A stretch of 64,000 nucleotides of DNA, taken from positions 62,001 through 126,000 of the forward strand of contig CAMDBB010000001.1 in assembly GCA_945889195.1 (NCBI GenBank). Reading direction: 5' to 3'. Under the pieces are notes generated by a model. It saw only the letters and a list, made by a program, of their open reading frames with translations. It ran no database searches and was not told the DNA's origin. The translations under genes and the position numbers were made by a program. The DNA comes from Bifidobacterium breve (GTDB lineage: Bacteria; Actinomycetota; Actinomycetes; Nanopelagicales; Nanopelagicaceae). Positions 40,060-47,690 of this stretch are shown piece by piece. How positions within the stretch are numbered: the stretch's first letter is position 1; every line of letters starts with the position of its first letter.

Positions 40060-42048
40060 CTAGACCTGCTCGCGCGCAGCAATCGTTGCTTTGATTTCAG
40101 CGATGGCTTCAGCGACTGGAATGCCATTCTTCTGTTCGCCATTGCGATATCTAAATGAGACCGCGCCAGCCTTCATATCCTCTTCTCCGGCAATGACCAT
40201 GTAAGGAATCTTCTGCATTTGCGCATTACGCACCTTCTTCTGCATACGATCATCTGAGTCATCGAGCTCAGCACGAATACCCGAAGCCTTCATCTCCTTG
40301 ATAACGCCAGAGAGATAATCAGCAAAGGTGTCGGCAACAGGGATTCCAACGACTTGTACTGGAGCAAGCCATGGTGGGAAGGCTCCTGAATAGTGTTCAG
40401 TAAGTACTCCAAAGAAACGTTCGATAGATCCAAAGAGTGCGCGGTGAATCATCACAGGTCTCTGTCGACTTCCATCAGCTGCGGCAAACTCAAGTTCGAA
40501 GCGCTGCGGCAATTGGAAATCCACTTGGATCGTAGACATCTGCCAGGTGCGCCCGATTGCATCTTTTGCTTGAACTGAAATCTTTGGACCATAGAAGGCG
40601 GCGCCACCTTCATCAAGAACGAGCTCTAACTTCTGGGCGACCGCGGCTTTGCGTAGAGCTTCAGTTGCTTCTTCCCAATCATGGTCTTCGCCAACTGATT
40701 TCTCTGGATTGCGAGTTGAAAGCTCGAGATAGAAATCCTGCAGTCCGTAATCACGCAAGAGATTCAAAACGAAGGTGAGTAGTGAATCGAGCTCACCAGG
40801 CATCTGTTCTTTTGTGCAGTAAATATGCGCATCATCTTGAGTAAATCCACGAGCGCGAGTAATGCCGTGCAATACGCCAGACTTTTCGTAGCGGTAGACG
40901 GTTCCGAATTCAAAGAGGCGCAGTGGAAGTTCGCGATAGGAACGTTGTCTAGACTGGAAAATAAGGTTGTGGAAGGGGCAGTTCATAGGCTTCATGTAGT
41001 ACTGCTGCCCGGCGCGCTTTATGGTGCCATCGGCATGCAGCTCTTCATCCATGATCATCGGTGGATACATGCCCTCTGAATACCAATCAAGGTGGCCAGA
41101 TTTCTGAAAGAGCGCTGCCTTTGTTAGGTGAGGCGAATAAACAAATTCGTAGCTCTCTTCTTCGTGGCGCTTACGAGAATAATCTTCCATCGCACGACGA
41201 ACGATTCCGCCCTTTGGATGAAATACCGCAAGACCAGAACCAATTTCTTCAGGAAAAGAGAAGAGATCTAACTCTTGCCCAAGACGTCGATGGTCGCGCT
41301 TTTCTGCCTCTGCAAGTAGCTCAAGATATGCGTTGAGCTCATCTTGCGAAGGCCACGCTGTTCCATAGATGCGCTGCAACATCGGATTCTTTTCAGAGCC
41401 ACGCCAATAAGCGCCAGCGCTTCGCATCAACTTAAATGCAGGAATGTGTTTCGTAGAAGGTAGATGTGGACCTCTGCAGAGATCTGACCAGACTGGCTGT
41501 CCATCGCGACCAAGATTGTCATAAATTGTTAGTTCGGCGCCGCCGACTTCGACGTTAGTTTCGTCGTTGCCACCACCCTTAATTCCAATAAGTTCGCACT
41601 TATAAGGCTCGTGGGCAAGTTCCTTGAGGGCATCGCCTTCGTTAGTAACGCGACGCTTAAATCGCTGACCTTCTTTAACAATCTTGCGCATCGTACTTTC
41701 GATTTTTTCAAGATCTTCAGGCGTGAATGGTTGCGGTGGGTCAAAGTCGTAATAGAAACCATCTGTAATCGGAGGACCAATACCAAGTCGAGTTTGAGCA
41801 AAGGTCTGCTGAACTGCCTGAGCCATCACGTGTGCTGTTGAATGTCGCAATACTGCTAAACCTTCAGGTGAAGAGATTGATACACCCTCGACGATGTCTC
41901 CATCTTGCAGATCTGTCCAGAGGTCCTTGAGCTGGCCATTTACTTTGCAGACCACAATCTCTTTGCTATCAGCAAAAATCTGTGTTGGTTTTTGATCTGC
42001 CTCTACCGAGCGGACAGCGCCATCTACAGTTATCGAGATCGAGGACAT
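40060..42048 (-). CDS. thrS: Threonine-tRNA ligase
   Basis: Class II synthetase, 662 aa, with N-terminal TGS domain (residues 1-60). The second additional/editing domain carries [11 protein letters not shown] (zinc-binding HxxxH-like) and the [12 protein letters not shown] Cys/His pair. The catalytic core has [12 protein letters not shown] (zinc Cys), [32 protein letters not shown], and motif 3 [14 protein letters not shown]. The C-terminal anticodon-binding domain starts at PVQVVGIPV. It is followed by the HIT gene (3 bp) and preceded by pabC (4 bp). Confidence 0.97.
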   Translation of the reverse strand: MSSISITVDGAVRSVEADQKPTQIFADSKEIVVCKVNGQLKDLWTDLQDGDIVEGVSISSPEGLAVLRHSTAHVMAQAVQQTFAQTRLGIGPPITDGFYYDFDPPQPFTPEDLEKIESTMRKIVKEGQRFKRRVTNEGDALKELAHEPYKCELIGIKGGGNDETNVEVGGAELTIYDNLGRDGQPVWSDLCRGPHLPSTKHIPAFKLMRSAGAYWRGSEKNPMLQRIYGTAWPSQDELNAYLELLAEAEKRDHRRLGQELDLFSFPEEIGSGLAVFHPKGGIVRRAMEDYSRKRHEEESYEFVYSPHLTKAALFQKSGHLDWYSEGMYPPMIMDEELHADGTIKRAGQQYYMKPMNCPFHNLIFQSRQRSYRELPLRLFEFGTVYRYEKSGVLHGITRARGFTQDDAHIYCTKEQMPGELDSLLTFVLNLLRDYGLQDFYLELSTRNPEKSVGEDHDWEEATEALRKAAVAQKLELVLDEGGAAFYGPKISVQAKDAIGRTWQMSTIQVDFQLPQRFELEFAAADGSRQRPVMIHRALFGSIERFFGVLTEHYSGAFPPWLAPVQVVGIPVADTFADYLSGVIKEMKASGIRAELDDSDDRMQKKVRNAQMQKIPYMVIAGEEDMKAGAVSFRYRNGEQKNGIPVAEAIAEIKATIAAREQV

Positions 42049-42052
42049 GCGC

Positions 42053-42775
42053 TTAGCCTACCGAATGAGGTTGGGCGTGGCTTCTAATTCGCGCTTCCAT
42101 GTCTTGAGATGCATCCCCTATTTTCAATTTCATCTCACCAATATGCGAGATCGGCTGTGCGATACGCAGGCTGGCAAGCGAGAAAGCTGATTCGACATCG
42201 CCAATCTCAGAGATATGAATTGGACGGACCTTTACTTCACATTCTTCAATGGCTATCGCACGAATGACTCCAGGTAATACGCCAGCGCTAATTGGTGGGG
42301 TTACCCACACTCCCTCGATCAAGAAGAGCAAGTTGGCAACAGCAGATTCGGTAACCTCGTTCTTCACATTGAAGAGAATGCAGTCGTCATATCCTTCATC
42401 CTGTGCAGATTTGAGAAGTTCAAAGCGATGATCATATGGAAATTGCTTATGCTCTTCTCCCGTCACTGTTTGAGAAAAGAAGGTAAAACGTAGCGGGCTG
42501 GTCGACTCTATATATCCCTCGTGCGATAGGTGGTAGCCATCGGCATAAATACAGATACGTAACTTTCCGATTTCAAAAGGATTCTCGTTGAGCAGCTTCA
42601 CCAATTGGATTCGTAGCTCTTCCTCTGGCGGGATCTTTATCCCAAGAGAGCGCGCAGAGTCGAGCGCTCGTCGCATATGTCGCGCCAGAGCTATCGGTTG
42701 GCCATTTACCGTCTTGATAGTTTCGAAGATTCCTGAAGTTTTCGGAAAGCCATGGGCATCGAGTTCAAGAGTCAC
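42053..42775 (-). CDS. pabC: Aminodeoxychorismate lyase-like class IV aminotransferase
   Basis: PLP-dependent enzyme expected to release pyruvate from aminodeoxychorismate, giving p-aminobenzoate for folate. 240 aa from a GTG at 42775, chosen because GGGGGAG lies 6 nt before it; the track start at 42793 is a [25 protein letters not shown] is the N-terminal active-site block. [13 protein letters not shown] holds the probable Schiff-base Lys, and [13 protein letters not shown] is the cofactor-binding block. It overlaps pabB by 11 bases, which supports the PabC assignment over a branched-chain or D-amino acid aminotransferase. Confidence 0.85.
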   Translation of the reverse strand: MTLELDAHGFPKTSGIFETIKTVNGQPIALARHMRRALDSARSLGIKIPPEEELRIQLVKLLNENPFEIGKLRICIYADGYHLSHEGYIESTSPLRFTFFSQTVTGEEHKQFPYDHRFELLKSAQDEGYDDCILFNVKNEVTESAVANLLFLIEGVWVTPPISAGVLPGVIRAIAIEECEVKVRPIHISEIGDVESAFSLASLRIAQPISHIGEMKLKIGDASQDMEARIRSHAQPHSVG

Positions 42776-43784
42776 TGAGCGCTCCCCCTGCAATAGATAT
42801 AAGTCTGCGCGCCTTCAACTGCGTCTCTTCCCACTCAAGTTCAGGGTCACTCCCCCAGGTAATGCCAGCACCAGTTCCGAATCGCAGCGTGTCATCACCA
42901 GTCTTCCAGAAGGTTCTAATTGCGACGGAGAGCAACGCCTCAGATCCATTAATCCAACCTAGCGCTCCACAGTAAGGGCCCCGAGCACCTTCAGTTTCGC
43001 CAATCATGGATAGCGCAGCGCTCTTCGGTGCACCGCTTACAGAGCCAGGTGGTGTTGTGGCGCTCAGTATCTGCGCCCATGTTGTGTTCTCGTTCAGCTC
43101 GCCTGCAACATCCGAAACAAGATGAACCAAACCAGGATGCTTCTCGTGGCGAAATAGTTCAGATACATCCACTGTTCCGGGCTTGCAGATTCGTCCCAAG
43201 TCATTGCGCATCAGATCAACGATCATCAAATTCTCTGCTTTATCTTTCTCGCCAAAGGAAGTCTCATTCTCGCGAATCGTGCCTTTAATGGGTGAGGTCT
43301 TAATGGCGCTTCCTGAACGAGAGAGAAAGAGCTCGGGTGTAGCTGAAGCGATTTCAATACCTGGAATATTCAAGTAACTGGCATAAGGAGCTGGATTCTC
43401 CTGCAAGAGTTTTGAGAAGAGACCGTTCAAGGTCAATGAGCCATCTTCAACTGTATTACTCAATTCGCGACAGGCATTGACCTGATACACCCCACCAAGT
43501 GAGATCGCCTCACGAATGCGAGAGACGTACTCAACATAACTCTTGCGATTGATGGATGAGTGCCATGAAGTACTAATGGGTTCCCATTGACTCTGAGGGA
43601 ATTCTCGATGCTCTACTTTGCTAAATCGCGCAAAGGTACGCACGCCCTCAAAGGAAATTAGCGCCGCCCAGAAACCACCCTGATCAACTTTCTTCGGATC
43701 ATCAGTTATCTCTTCTAACTGGGTGGCCAAGATGCCGCCCATCCAGAATTGATAATCGTTGGTCATGAGGGCAAGGCTACGCAT
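42765..43784 (-). CDS. pabB: Aminodeoxychorismate synthase component I
   Basis: Chorismate-utilising enzyme that aminates chorismate for p-aminobenzoate synthesis. 339 aa, a short version lacking much of the N-terminal domain. The core has PELFLSRSG and the diagnostic PIKGTIRENE; the Lys in PIKGT marks PabB, whereas anthranilate synthase has PIAGT. Also seen are DLMRNDLGRICKPGTV, TTPPGSVSGAPK and GARGPYCGALGW. AAGG lies 7 nt before the ATG at 43784. No PabA amidotransferase is encoded here, so it must come from elsewhere or be shared with TrpG. Confidence 0.92.
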   Translation of the reverse strand: MRSLALMTNDYQFWMGGILATQLEEITDDPKKVDQGGFWAALISFEGVRTFARFSKVEHREFPQSQWEPISTSWHSSINRKSYVEYVSRIREAISLGGVYQVNACRELSNTVEDGSLTLNGLFSKLLQENPAPYASYLNIPGIEIASATPELFLSRSGSAIKTSPIKGTIRENETSFGEKDKAENLMIVDLMRNDLGRICKPGTVDVSELFRHEKHPGLVHLVSDVAGELNENTTWAQILSATTPPGSVSGAPKSAALSMIGETEGARGPYCGALGWINGSEALLSVAIRTFWKTGDDTLRFGTGAGITWGSDPELEWEETQLKARRLISIAGGALSDS

Positions 43785-43819
43785 AGGAAGCCTTTTATTT
43801 CAGAGAGAAAATCCTCGCT

Positions 43820-43849
43820 TTGTCATCAGCGCCACTACTGCGCTAGATT
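43820..43849 (+). promoter_or_regulatory. Promoter of the tRNA cluster
   Basis: TTGTCA (43820-43825) and TAGATT (43844-43849), 18 bases apart, precede tRNA-Gly with a predicted start near 43856. Both boxes match sigma-70 consensus in four or more positions. It most likely drives all three tRNA genes. Confidence 0.55.
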
Positions 43850-43863
43850 TGCCCACTGTAAAT

Positions 43864-43936
43864 GCGGACGTAGCGCAGCTGGTAGCGCGGAACCTTGCCA
43901 AGGTTCAGGTCGCGGGTTCGAACCCCGTCGTCCGCT
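43864..43936 (+). tRNA. tRNA-Gly (GCC)
   Basis: 73-nt cloverleaf. The acceptor stem GCGGACG pairs with CGTCCGC (7 bp). The D arm is GCGCAGCTGGTAGCGC, the anticodon arm ACCTTGCCAAGGT has GCC at 43897-43899, and the T arm is CGGGTTCGAACCCCG. The CCA end is not encoded. First gene of a three-tRNA cluster read on the plus strand, convergent with uraA. Confidence 0.97.
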
Positions 43937-43984
43937 CGGATTAACCGCCGCTTCGAATTTATTTTCAGGTGGCGGTTTGTCTAT

Positions 43985-44055
43985 GGTCGGATGGCCGAGA
44001 GGCGAGGCAAGGGACTGCAAATCCCTCTACACGGGTTCAAATCCCGTTCCGACCT
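43985..44055 (+). tRNA. tRNA-Cys (GCA)
   Basis: 71 nt. Acceptor GGTCGGA pairs with TCCGACC. The anticodon loop ACTGCAAAT has GCA at 44017-44019 in the stem GGGA/TCCC. The T arm is CGGGTTCAAATCCCG. The genome continues TCCA, so the CCA (44056-44058) appears to be encoded here, unlike the two neighbouring tRNA genes. Confidence 0.95.
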
Positions 44056-44088
44056 CCACAGCTGTTACGCGAAAGTGTGCAGAGGTGG

Positions 44089-44107
44089 GTGAAGTTATAG
44101 ACTTCAC
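44089..44107 (+). other. Inter-tRNA hairpin
   Basis: GTGAAGT and ACTTCAC pair perfectly (7 bp) around a 5-nt TATAG loop, between tRNA-Cys and tRNA-Val. No T-run follows, so it is not an intrinsic terminator. It may guide processing of the tRNA precursor, or be fortuitous. Confidence 0.35.
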
Positions 44108-44121
44108 GAAAGATGTACCGA

Positions 44122-44193
44122 GGACGATTGGCTCAGCGGTAGAGCACCACATTGACATTGTGGGGGTCACTGGTTCGATCCCAGTATCGTCCA
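44122..44193 (+). tRNA. tRNA-Val (GAC)
   Basis: 72 nt. Acceptor GGACGAT pairs with ATCGTCC. The D arm is GCTCAGCGGTAGAGC, the anticodon stem CCACA/TGTGG encloses TTGACAT with GAC at 44154-44156, and the T arm is CTGGTTCGATCCCAG. No encoded CCA. Its last 8 bases begin the first copy of a 35-bp tandem repeat that continues downstream. Confidence 0.96.
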
Positions 44194-44270
44194 CGTAACG
44201 CAGTGAATTGGCGGATAGATATCGTCCACGTAACGCAGTGAAGTGGCGGATAGATCTCGTCCACGTAACG
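44186..44270 (+). repeat. 35-bp tandem repeat copying the tRNA-Val 3' end (2.4 copies)
   Basis: Unit begins ATCGTCCACGTAACGCAGTG and ends GGCGGATAGAT. Copy 1 is 44186-44220 and includes the last 8 bases of tRNA-Val. Copy 2 is 44221-44255 and differs at one position (T to G). A partial copy 3 (CTCGTCCACGTAACG) is 44256-44270 and runs directly into the uraA terminator. Near identity suggests a recent slippage or duplication. It encodes no additional tRNA, only the acceptor strand. Confidence 0.9.
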
Positions 44271-44306
44271 AAAAAGCCCACCACTTCTACTTTCGAAGTG
44301 ATGGGC
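44271..44306 (-). terminator. Intrinsic terminator of uraA
   Basis: On the minus strand, 14 bp after the uraA stop, GCCCATCACTTC and GAAGTGGTGGGC form a 12-bp stem with one mismatch and a 7-nt loop. It is followed by TTTTT (44275-44271). This is a clear rho-independent terminator for leftward uraA transcription. Read rightwards from the tRNA genes, the stem is there but is followed only by CCTTCCT. Confidence 0.85.
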
Positions 44307-44319
44307 CCTTCCTAAAAAG

Positions 44320-45582
44320 CTACTCGGTTTTACCCGCTGCCTTATTGAGCGCACGAAGCACCTGATATCCGATGACCGCAACGAGAGTTCCGTTGACGAT
44401 TCCACCGAATGAGTAATCTCCGCGCTTCCATGTCATATCAGCGATGCCGATAATCATGGTTGTTCCTGCGATGAAGAGGTTAGTTGAATCTCCGAAGTTG
44501 ACCTTATTCTCGATCCAAATCTTGGCACCAAGAACACCGATCATTCCGTAGAGAGCAACGCCAACGCCACCAAGAACACCCGCAGGTGTTGCGCTTAGTA
44601 CAGCACCGAACTTAGGTGAGAGCGATAGGAGGACTGCTCCAATTCCTGCTACCCAGTACGCAGCTGTTGAATAGATGCGAGATGCGGCCATAACGCCGAT
44701 GTTCTCTGCATACGTTGTTGTTCCAGAACCTCCACCTGCGCCTGCAAGTGTCGTTGCAACGCCATCTGCGAAGAGAGCGTTACCCATAGAGCTATCAAGA
44801 TCTTTTCCGGTCATCGTGGCAACCGCCTTTACGTGCCCAACATTCTCTGCAACGAGAACAAGCACTACAGGCAAGAAGATAAGAATCGCGTTGATATCAA
44901 ATGATGGCGTTGTAAATGAAGGCAGAGCTACCCACTTTGCCGCCTTTACTCCATCAAAGTTGATATCTCCTTGGAAAGCTGCGAATGCGTAGCCAACGAT
45001 GATGCCACCGAAGATGCTGATGCGGCCTAAGAATCCACGGGCTACTGCGCCGATAATTGCAACTGCAGCGAGGGTAACAATTGCGGTAACTGGTGCTGCC
45101 TTGAAGTTGTTGTTGGCCGCCCCGGCAAGGTTAAAGCCGATAATCATCACGATAGAGCCAGTAACAATTGGTGGGAGTAACCAGTTGATCCAACCGATTC
45201 CCACTGCATTAACAATGAGACCAATCACTGCAAGAAGTACGCCAGTGACTACAACGCCACCGAGCGCTACCGCCATACTGCCGCTCGCCTGTGCTGCTGC
45301 GATTGGTGCAAGGAATGCAAAGGAAGAACCAAGGTAACTTGGAACGCGATTCTTAGTAATAATCAAGAAGAGGATAGTTCCAATTCCTGAGAAGAAGAGA
45401 GTGGTGCTTGGCGGGAAGCCGGTGATGATTGGAACTAAGAATGTCGCACCGAACATCGCTGCGATGTGCTGAATTCCAACTCCGATAGTCAAGGGCCAAG
45501 CTAGGCGTTCGTCTGGGTTTACGACTTCGCCTTCTTTAATTGATTTTCCATTTCCATGCAGTTTCCACGATAGAAGAGACAT
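44320..45582 (-). CDS. uraA: Uracil permease (NCS2 family)
   Basis: Proton-coupled nucleobase importer, 420 aa and about 12-14 membrane segments. The start is ATG at 45582 (MSLLSWKLHGNGKSIKEG), preceded by AAAGGAAAGCA; the track start at 45657 lies in the leader. AAMFGATFLVPIITGFPP, PSYLGSSFAFLAPI and the later VAENVGHVKAVATMTGKDLD carry NCS2 signature positions, including the QH motif in VGIQHIAAMFG and the Glu of VAENVG. Closest in look to UraA, so uracil is the best substrate guess, although xanthine cannot be excluded. A structured leader overlaps its Shine-Dalgarno. Confidence 0.9.
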   Translation of the reverse strand: MSLLSWKLHGNGKSIKEGEVVNPDERLAWPLTIGVGIQHIAAMFGATFLVPIITGFPPSTTLFFSGIGTILFLIITKNRVPSYLGSSFAFLAPIAAAQASGSMAVALGGVVVTGVLLAVIGLIVNAVGIGWINWLLPPIVTGSIVMIIGFNLAGAANNNFKAAPVTAIVTLAAVAIIGAVARGFLGRISIFGGIIVGYAFAAFQGDINFDGVKAAKWVALPSFTTPSFDINAILIFLPVVLVLVAENVGHVKAVATMTGKDLDSSMGNALFADGVATTLAGAGGGSGTTTYAENIGVMAASRIYSTAAYWVAGIGAVLLSLSPKFGAVLSATPAGVLGGVGVALYGMIGVLGAKIWIENKVNFGDSTNLFIAGTTMIIGIADMTWKRGDYSFGGIVNGTLVAVIGYQVLRALNKAAGKTE

Positions 45583-45588
45583 TGCTTT

Positions 45589-45646
45589 CCTTTCAGTATG
45601 TCTTGCACAAGACGCAGCGAGGACTGCGAATGGGGATACTGAAAGG
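45589..45646 (-). promoter_or_regulatory. Structured leader of uraA (candidate riboswitch or regulatory RNA)
   Basis: On the minus strand CCTTTCAGTAT (45646-45636) and ATACTGAAAGG (45599-45589) form a perfect 11-bp outer stem. The 36-nt interior holds two inverted repeats: CGCAG/CTGCG with loop TCCTCG, and GTCTTG-TG-CAAGAC. The whole can fold as a three-way junction. The 3' strand of the outer stem includes AAGG of the AAGGA ribosome binding site located 5 nt from the uraA ATG, so folding would hide the start. It does not match the purine riboswitch core or the PyrR loop. It could alternatively act as a DNA operator. Confidence 0.6.
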
Positions 45647-45708
45647 TTAGGCGTCACATAGAGGTATGTTGCGGAAAAACACGCCCCTTTCCCTTGTACT
45701 GTGCGCTC

Positions 45709-46311
45709 GTGCTCGCACTAATTCCTGGATTTCTGACCGGACTCTCGCTCATTATTGCGATCGGGGCTCAGAATGCCTTCGTCATCCGCCAAGGGCTTAT
45801 GCGTCAACATGTTCTACTCATTGTTGCTATCTGTGCGATTTCGGATGCTGCCCTCATCTTTTTGGGAACAGGTGGGCTAGGAACTCTCATTCAGAGCAGG
45901 CCATCGCTGCTCGAGTTCATCCGCTGGTTTGGCGTTATCTACTTAACGTGGTTTGGAATCAGAAGCCTTCGCTCCGCTTTCAAGAGCCAGAGCCTTAACG
46001 CTGGTGAAGGTTCTGCAATCAGCAAGAGCAAGATTGTTGCCACATGCCTAGCGCTGACATTTCTCAATCCGCATGTCTATTTAGATACTGTGATTCTGCT
46101 CGGCAGTATTGCCAATCAATTTGAAGAGGATCGCTGGTTCTTCGCTATTGGTGGAGCCGTTGCTAGCGTGGTCTGGTTCTCAACGATTGGATTTGGCGCC
46201 CGCGCAGCTTCACGCTTTATGTCAAAGCCGATCTTTTGGAAGATACTCGACTCAGTGATTGCCACAGTGATGTTTACTATCGCCATCACTTTGGCCTTTT
46301 ATAAATTCTAA
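45709..46311 (+). CDS. LysE/ArgO family amino acid exporter
   Basis: 200 aa from the GTG at 45709 (track start at 45694 is a TTG). Six hydrophobic segments; GLSLIIAIGAQNAFVIRQG is the LysE signature near the N-terminus, and TFLNPHVYLDTVILLG is the conserved middle block. Members export basic amino acids (lysine, arginine). Close to the histidine and hydroxyproline degradation loci but with no regulatory LysG neighbour. The 3' end overlaps the following opposite-strand gene by 4 bases. Confidence 0.88.
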   Translation: MLALIPGFLTGLSLIIAIGAQNAFVIRQGLMRQHVLLIVAICAISDAALIFLGTGGLGTLIQSRPSLLEFIRWFGVIYLTWFGIRSLRSAFKSQSLNAGEGSAISKSKIVATCLALTFLNPHVYLDTVILLGSIANQFEEDRWFFAIGGAVASVVWFSTIGFGARAASRFMSKPIFWKILDSVIATVMFTIAITLAFYKF

Positions 46312-46676
46312 GGGGCAACCTTTACATACCGGTAGAGCCCTTTGTAGATATTGCATCTCTTTGAGACATCTGCCCAAGCAGCTTTATCGAGCCTTGCTTT
46401 AGTGCAGTCATCGCGAAGCTGTGTAACGCCCGTAAGGAGACCGTTGTACTCCTTAGATGTTAAGCAATTCTTATTCACAAAACCCATCTGATACGCCTTC
46501 ACAACGCGTCGTGCGTATTCCTGGGGTGCATCGGCTTCAGATCCTGAGTACTTCGCATCTAGCATCTGCTGGATATCGGTCTTAAGCGCTGAGCATGGAC
46601 GCTTTGCAGCAACTGCTTCTGGTGTAATCACCAGAGTAGTAATTAGTAAGGAAAGTGCGACTAGTACACGCTTCAT
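46308..46676 (-). CDS. Small secreted cysteine-containing protein, unknown function
   Basis: 122 aa. Cleavable signal peptide: MKRVLVALSLLITTLVITPEAVAA, with a likely AVA|A-type cleavage site. The mature part (about 97 aa) is helical and mildly basic, with four Cys (in RPCSAL, NKNCLTS, DDCTKA and KRCNIY) that could form two disulfides outside the cell. I do not recognise the family. An 89-bp gap separates it from the EamA gene upstream, enough for its own promoter. Confidence 0.65.
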   Translation of the reverse strand: MKRVLVALSLLITTLVITPEAVAAKRPCSALKTDIQQMLDAKYSGSEADAPQEYARRVVKAYQMGFVNKNCLTSKEYNGLLTGVTQLRDDCTKARLDKAAWADVSKRCNIYKGLYRYVKVAP

Positions 46677-46765
46677 CGAATAACCCTTTGTTAGACACTG
46701 TCTCTGATAGACAGCGCCTCAACTGTAGAAGAGGTTCTTTCGACCCGCACTTTAGAATCTGAAGC

Positions 46766-47662
46766 TCAGGAACTGACCCGCTTGCGCTTGCTGATGTAGA
46801 GAATTCCCAGCGCAACGGTCACAATTCCAAGATAGCTCTGTCCGACCAGGGGCTCACCGATAACAACGGCGGCCAAGATGGTCGCTGTCGCGGGCTCCGC
46901 CAGAACTACCGTGGCAGCCAGACTGGACGGGATTCGCTTCAACCCATACATAAAGAGGATGTAGCCCACTGACGTTGTAAATATTCCGAGCCAGAGCGTT
47001 GTCAGTATTCCGTTGCGAGTTGTGAGCCAGATTGGACTTTCAGCGAAGAGGAAGGGTGCACTAAATAGGGCTGCGACGCCAAATGTCTGGGCGGTAACCC
47101 AGATATCGCTCGCCCCCTTCTCCAGAGACTTACGGCAAATCACATTAAAGATTGCAAAGCCAAGGCCTGCAATAGATGCGAGCACAATGCCAAAGAAATT
47201 AAACCCTTCAACGCCATTGGCTGTTCCCACCAAAACTATTCCGATAATGGTGACAGATGTTCCGATATACCAATTGAGTAGCGGCTTCTCTCGAAGAATC
47301 AAATATGCAACGATCGCCGAGAATGTCGGAGCAGTGCCTAGAGCAGTAACAGTTGCTATCGCAATTCCTGTCGAATTAACGGCGCTAAAGAAAGTCAGTT
47401 GGTAGATCGCAATTCCACATCCTGCGATAAGCAGATCGGCACGTGGCATGCGATATCCGCTATTTCTGCGCTCTAGCAGATAGGCGAAGATGAAGAGGAA
47501 GAGCGCACCACACAGTAAGCGGGCAGATGCGACAGCTACGGGTGAGATATCAGGGACTCCGAGTTGCTGCGTCGTTCCCGTGGTACCAAAGCAGAAAGCA
47601 GCCCCAAGGATTGCGAGAATTCCGGCACGTGAAGAGTTAACTCTTTCGCCAGTAGTACTCAT
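46766..47662 (-). CDS. EamA/DMT superfamily transporter
   Basis: 298 aa with about ten membrane helices in two EamA repeats. ILGAAFCFGTTGTTQQLGVPDISPVAVA is the first-repeat signature, while ICRKSLEKGASDIWVTAQTFGVAALFSAP begins the second and ends PSSLAATVVLAEPATATILAAVVIGE. The start is ATG at 47662 (MSTTGERV), 28 bp from the divergent aldehyde dehydrogenase; the track start lies beyond. The substrate is unknown. Its position beside the hydroxyproline genes makes a link to amino acid transport conceivable but unproven. Confidence 0.83.
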   Translation of the reverse strand: MSTTGERVNSSRAGILAILGAAFCFGTTGTTQQLGVPDISPVAVASARLLCGALFLFIFAYLLERRNSGYRMPRADLLIAGCGIAIYQLTFFSAVNSTGIAIATVTALGTAPTFSAIVAYLILREKPLLNWYIGTSVTIIGIVLVGTANGVEGFNFFGIVLASIAGLGFAIFNVICRKSLEKGASDIWVTAQTFGVAALFSAPFLFAESPIWLTTRNGILTTLWLGIFTTSVGYILFMYGLKRIPSSLAATVVLAEPATATILAAVVIGEPLVGQSYLGIVTVALGILYISKRKRVSS

Positions 47663-47690
47663 CAGGCAAGGATACTCGTAAGATGCGCTC

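Noticed and set aside
44089-44107. Terminator between tRNA-Cys and tRNA-Val
   Set aside because: A good hairpin but followed by GAAAGATG, with no T-run, and a tRNA gene follows 14 bp later.
44186-44270. Phage or integron attachment site at tRNA-Val
   Set aside because: Only the last 8 tRNA bases are repeated, the copies are in tandem 35 bp apart, and no integrase or mobile gene lies nearby. Slippage explains it better.
43835-44405. Several ORFs across the tRNA cluster
   Set aside because: They run through tRNA-Gly, tRNA-Cys and tRNA-Val cloverleaves or the tandem repeat and have no coding character.
45589-45646. Purine (guanine/adenine) riboswitch or PyrR loop upstream of uraA
   Set aside because: The junction lacks the conserved purine riboswitch core as I know it (for example the UCUAC segment), and the hairpin loop TCCTCG does not fit CNGNGA.
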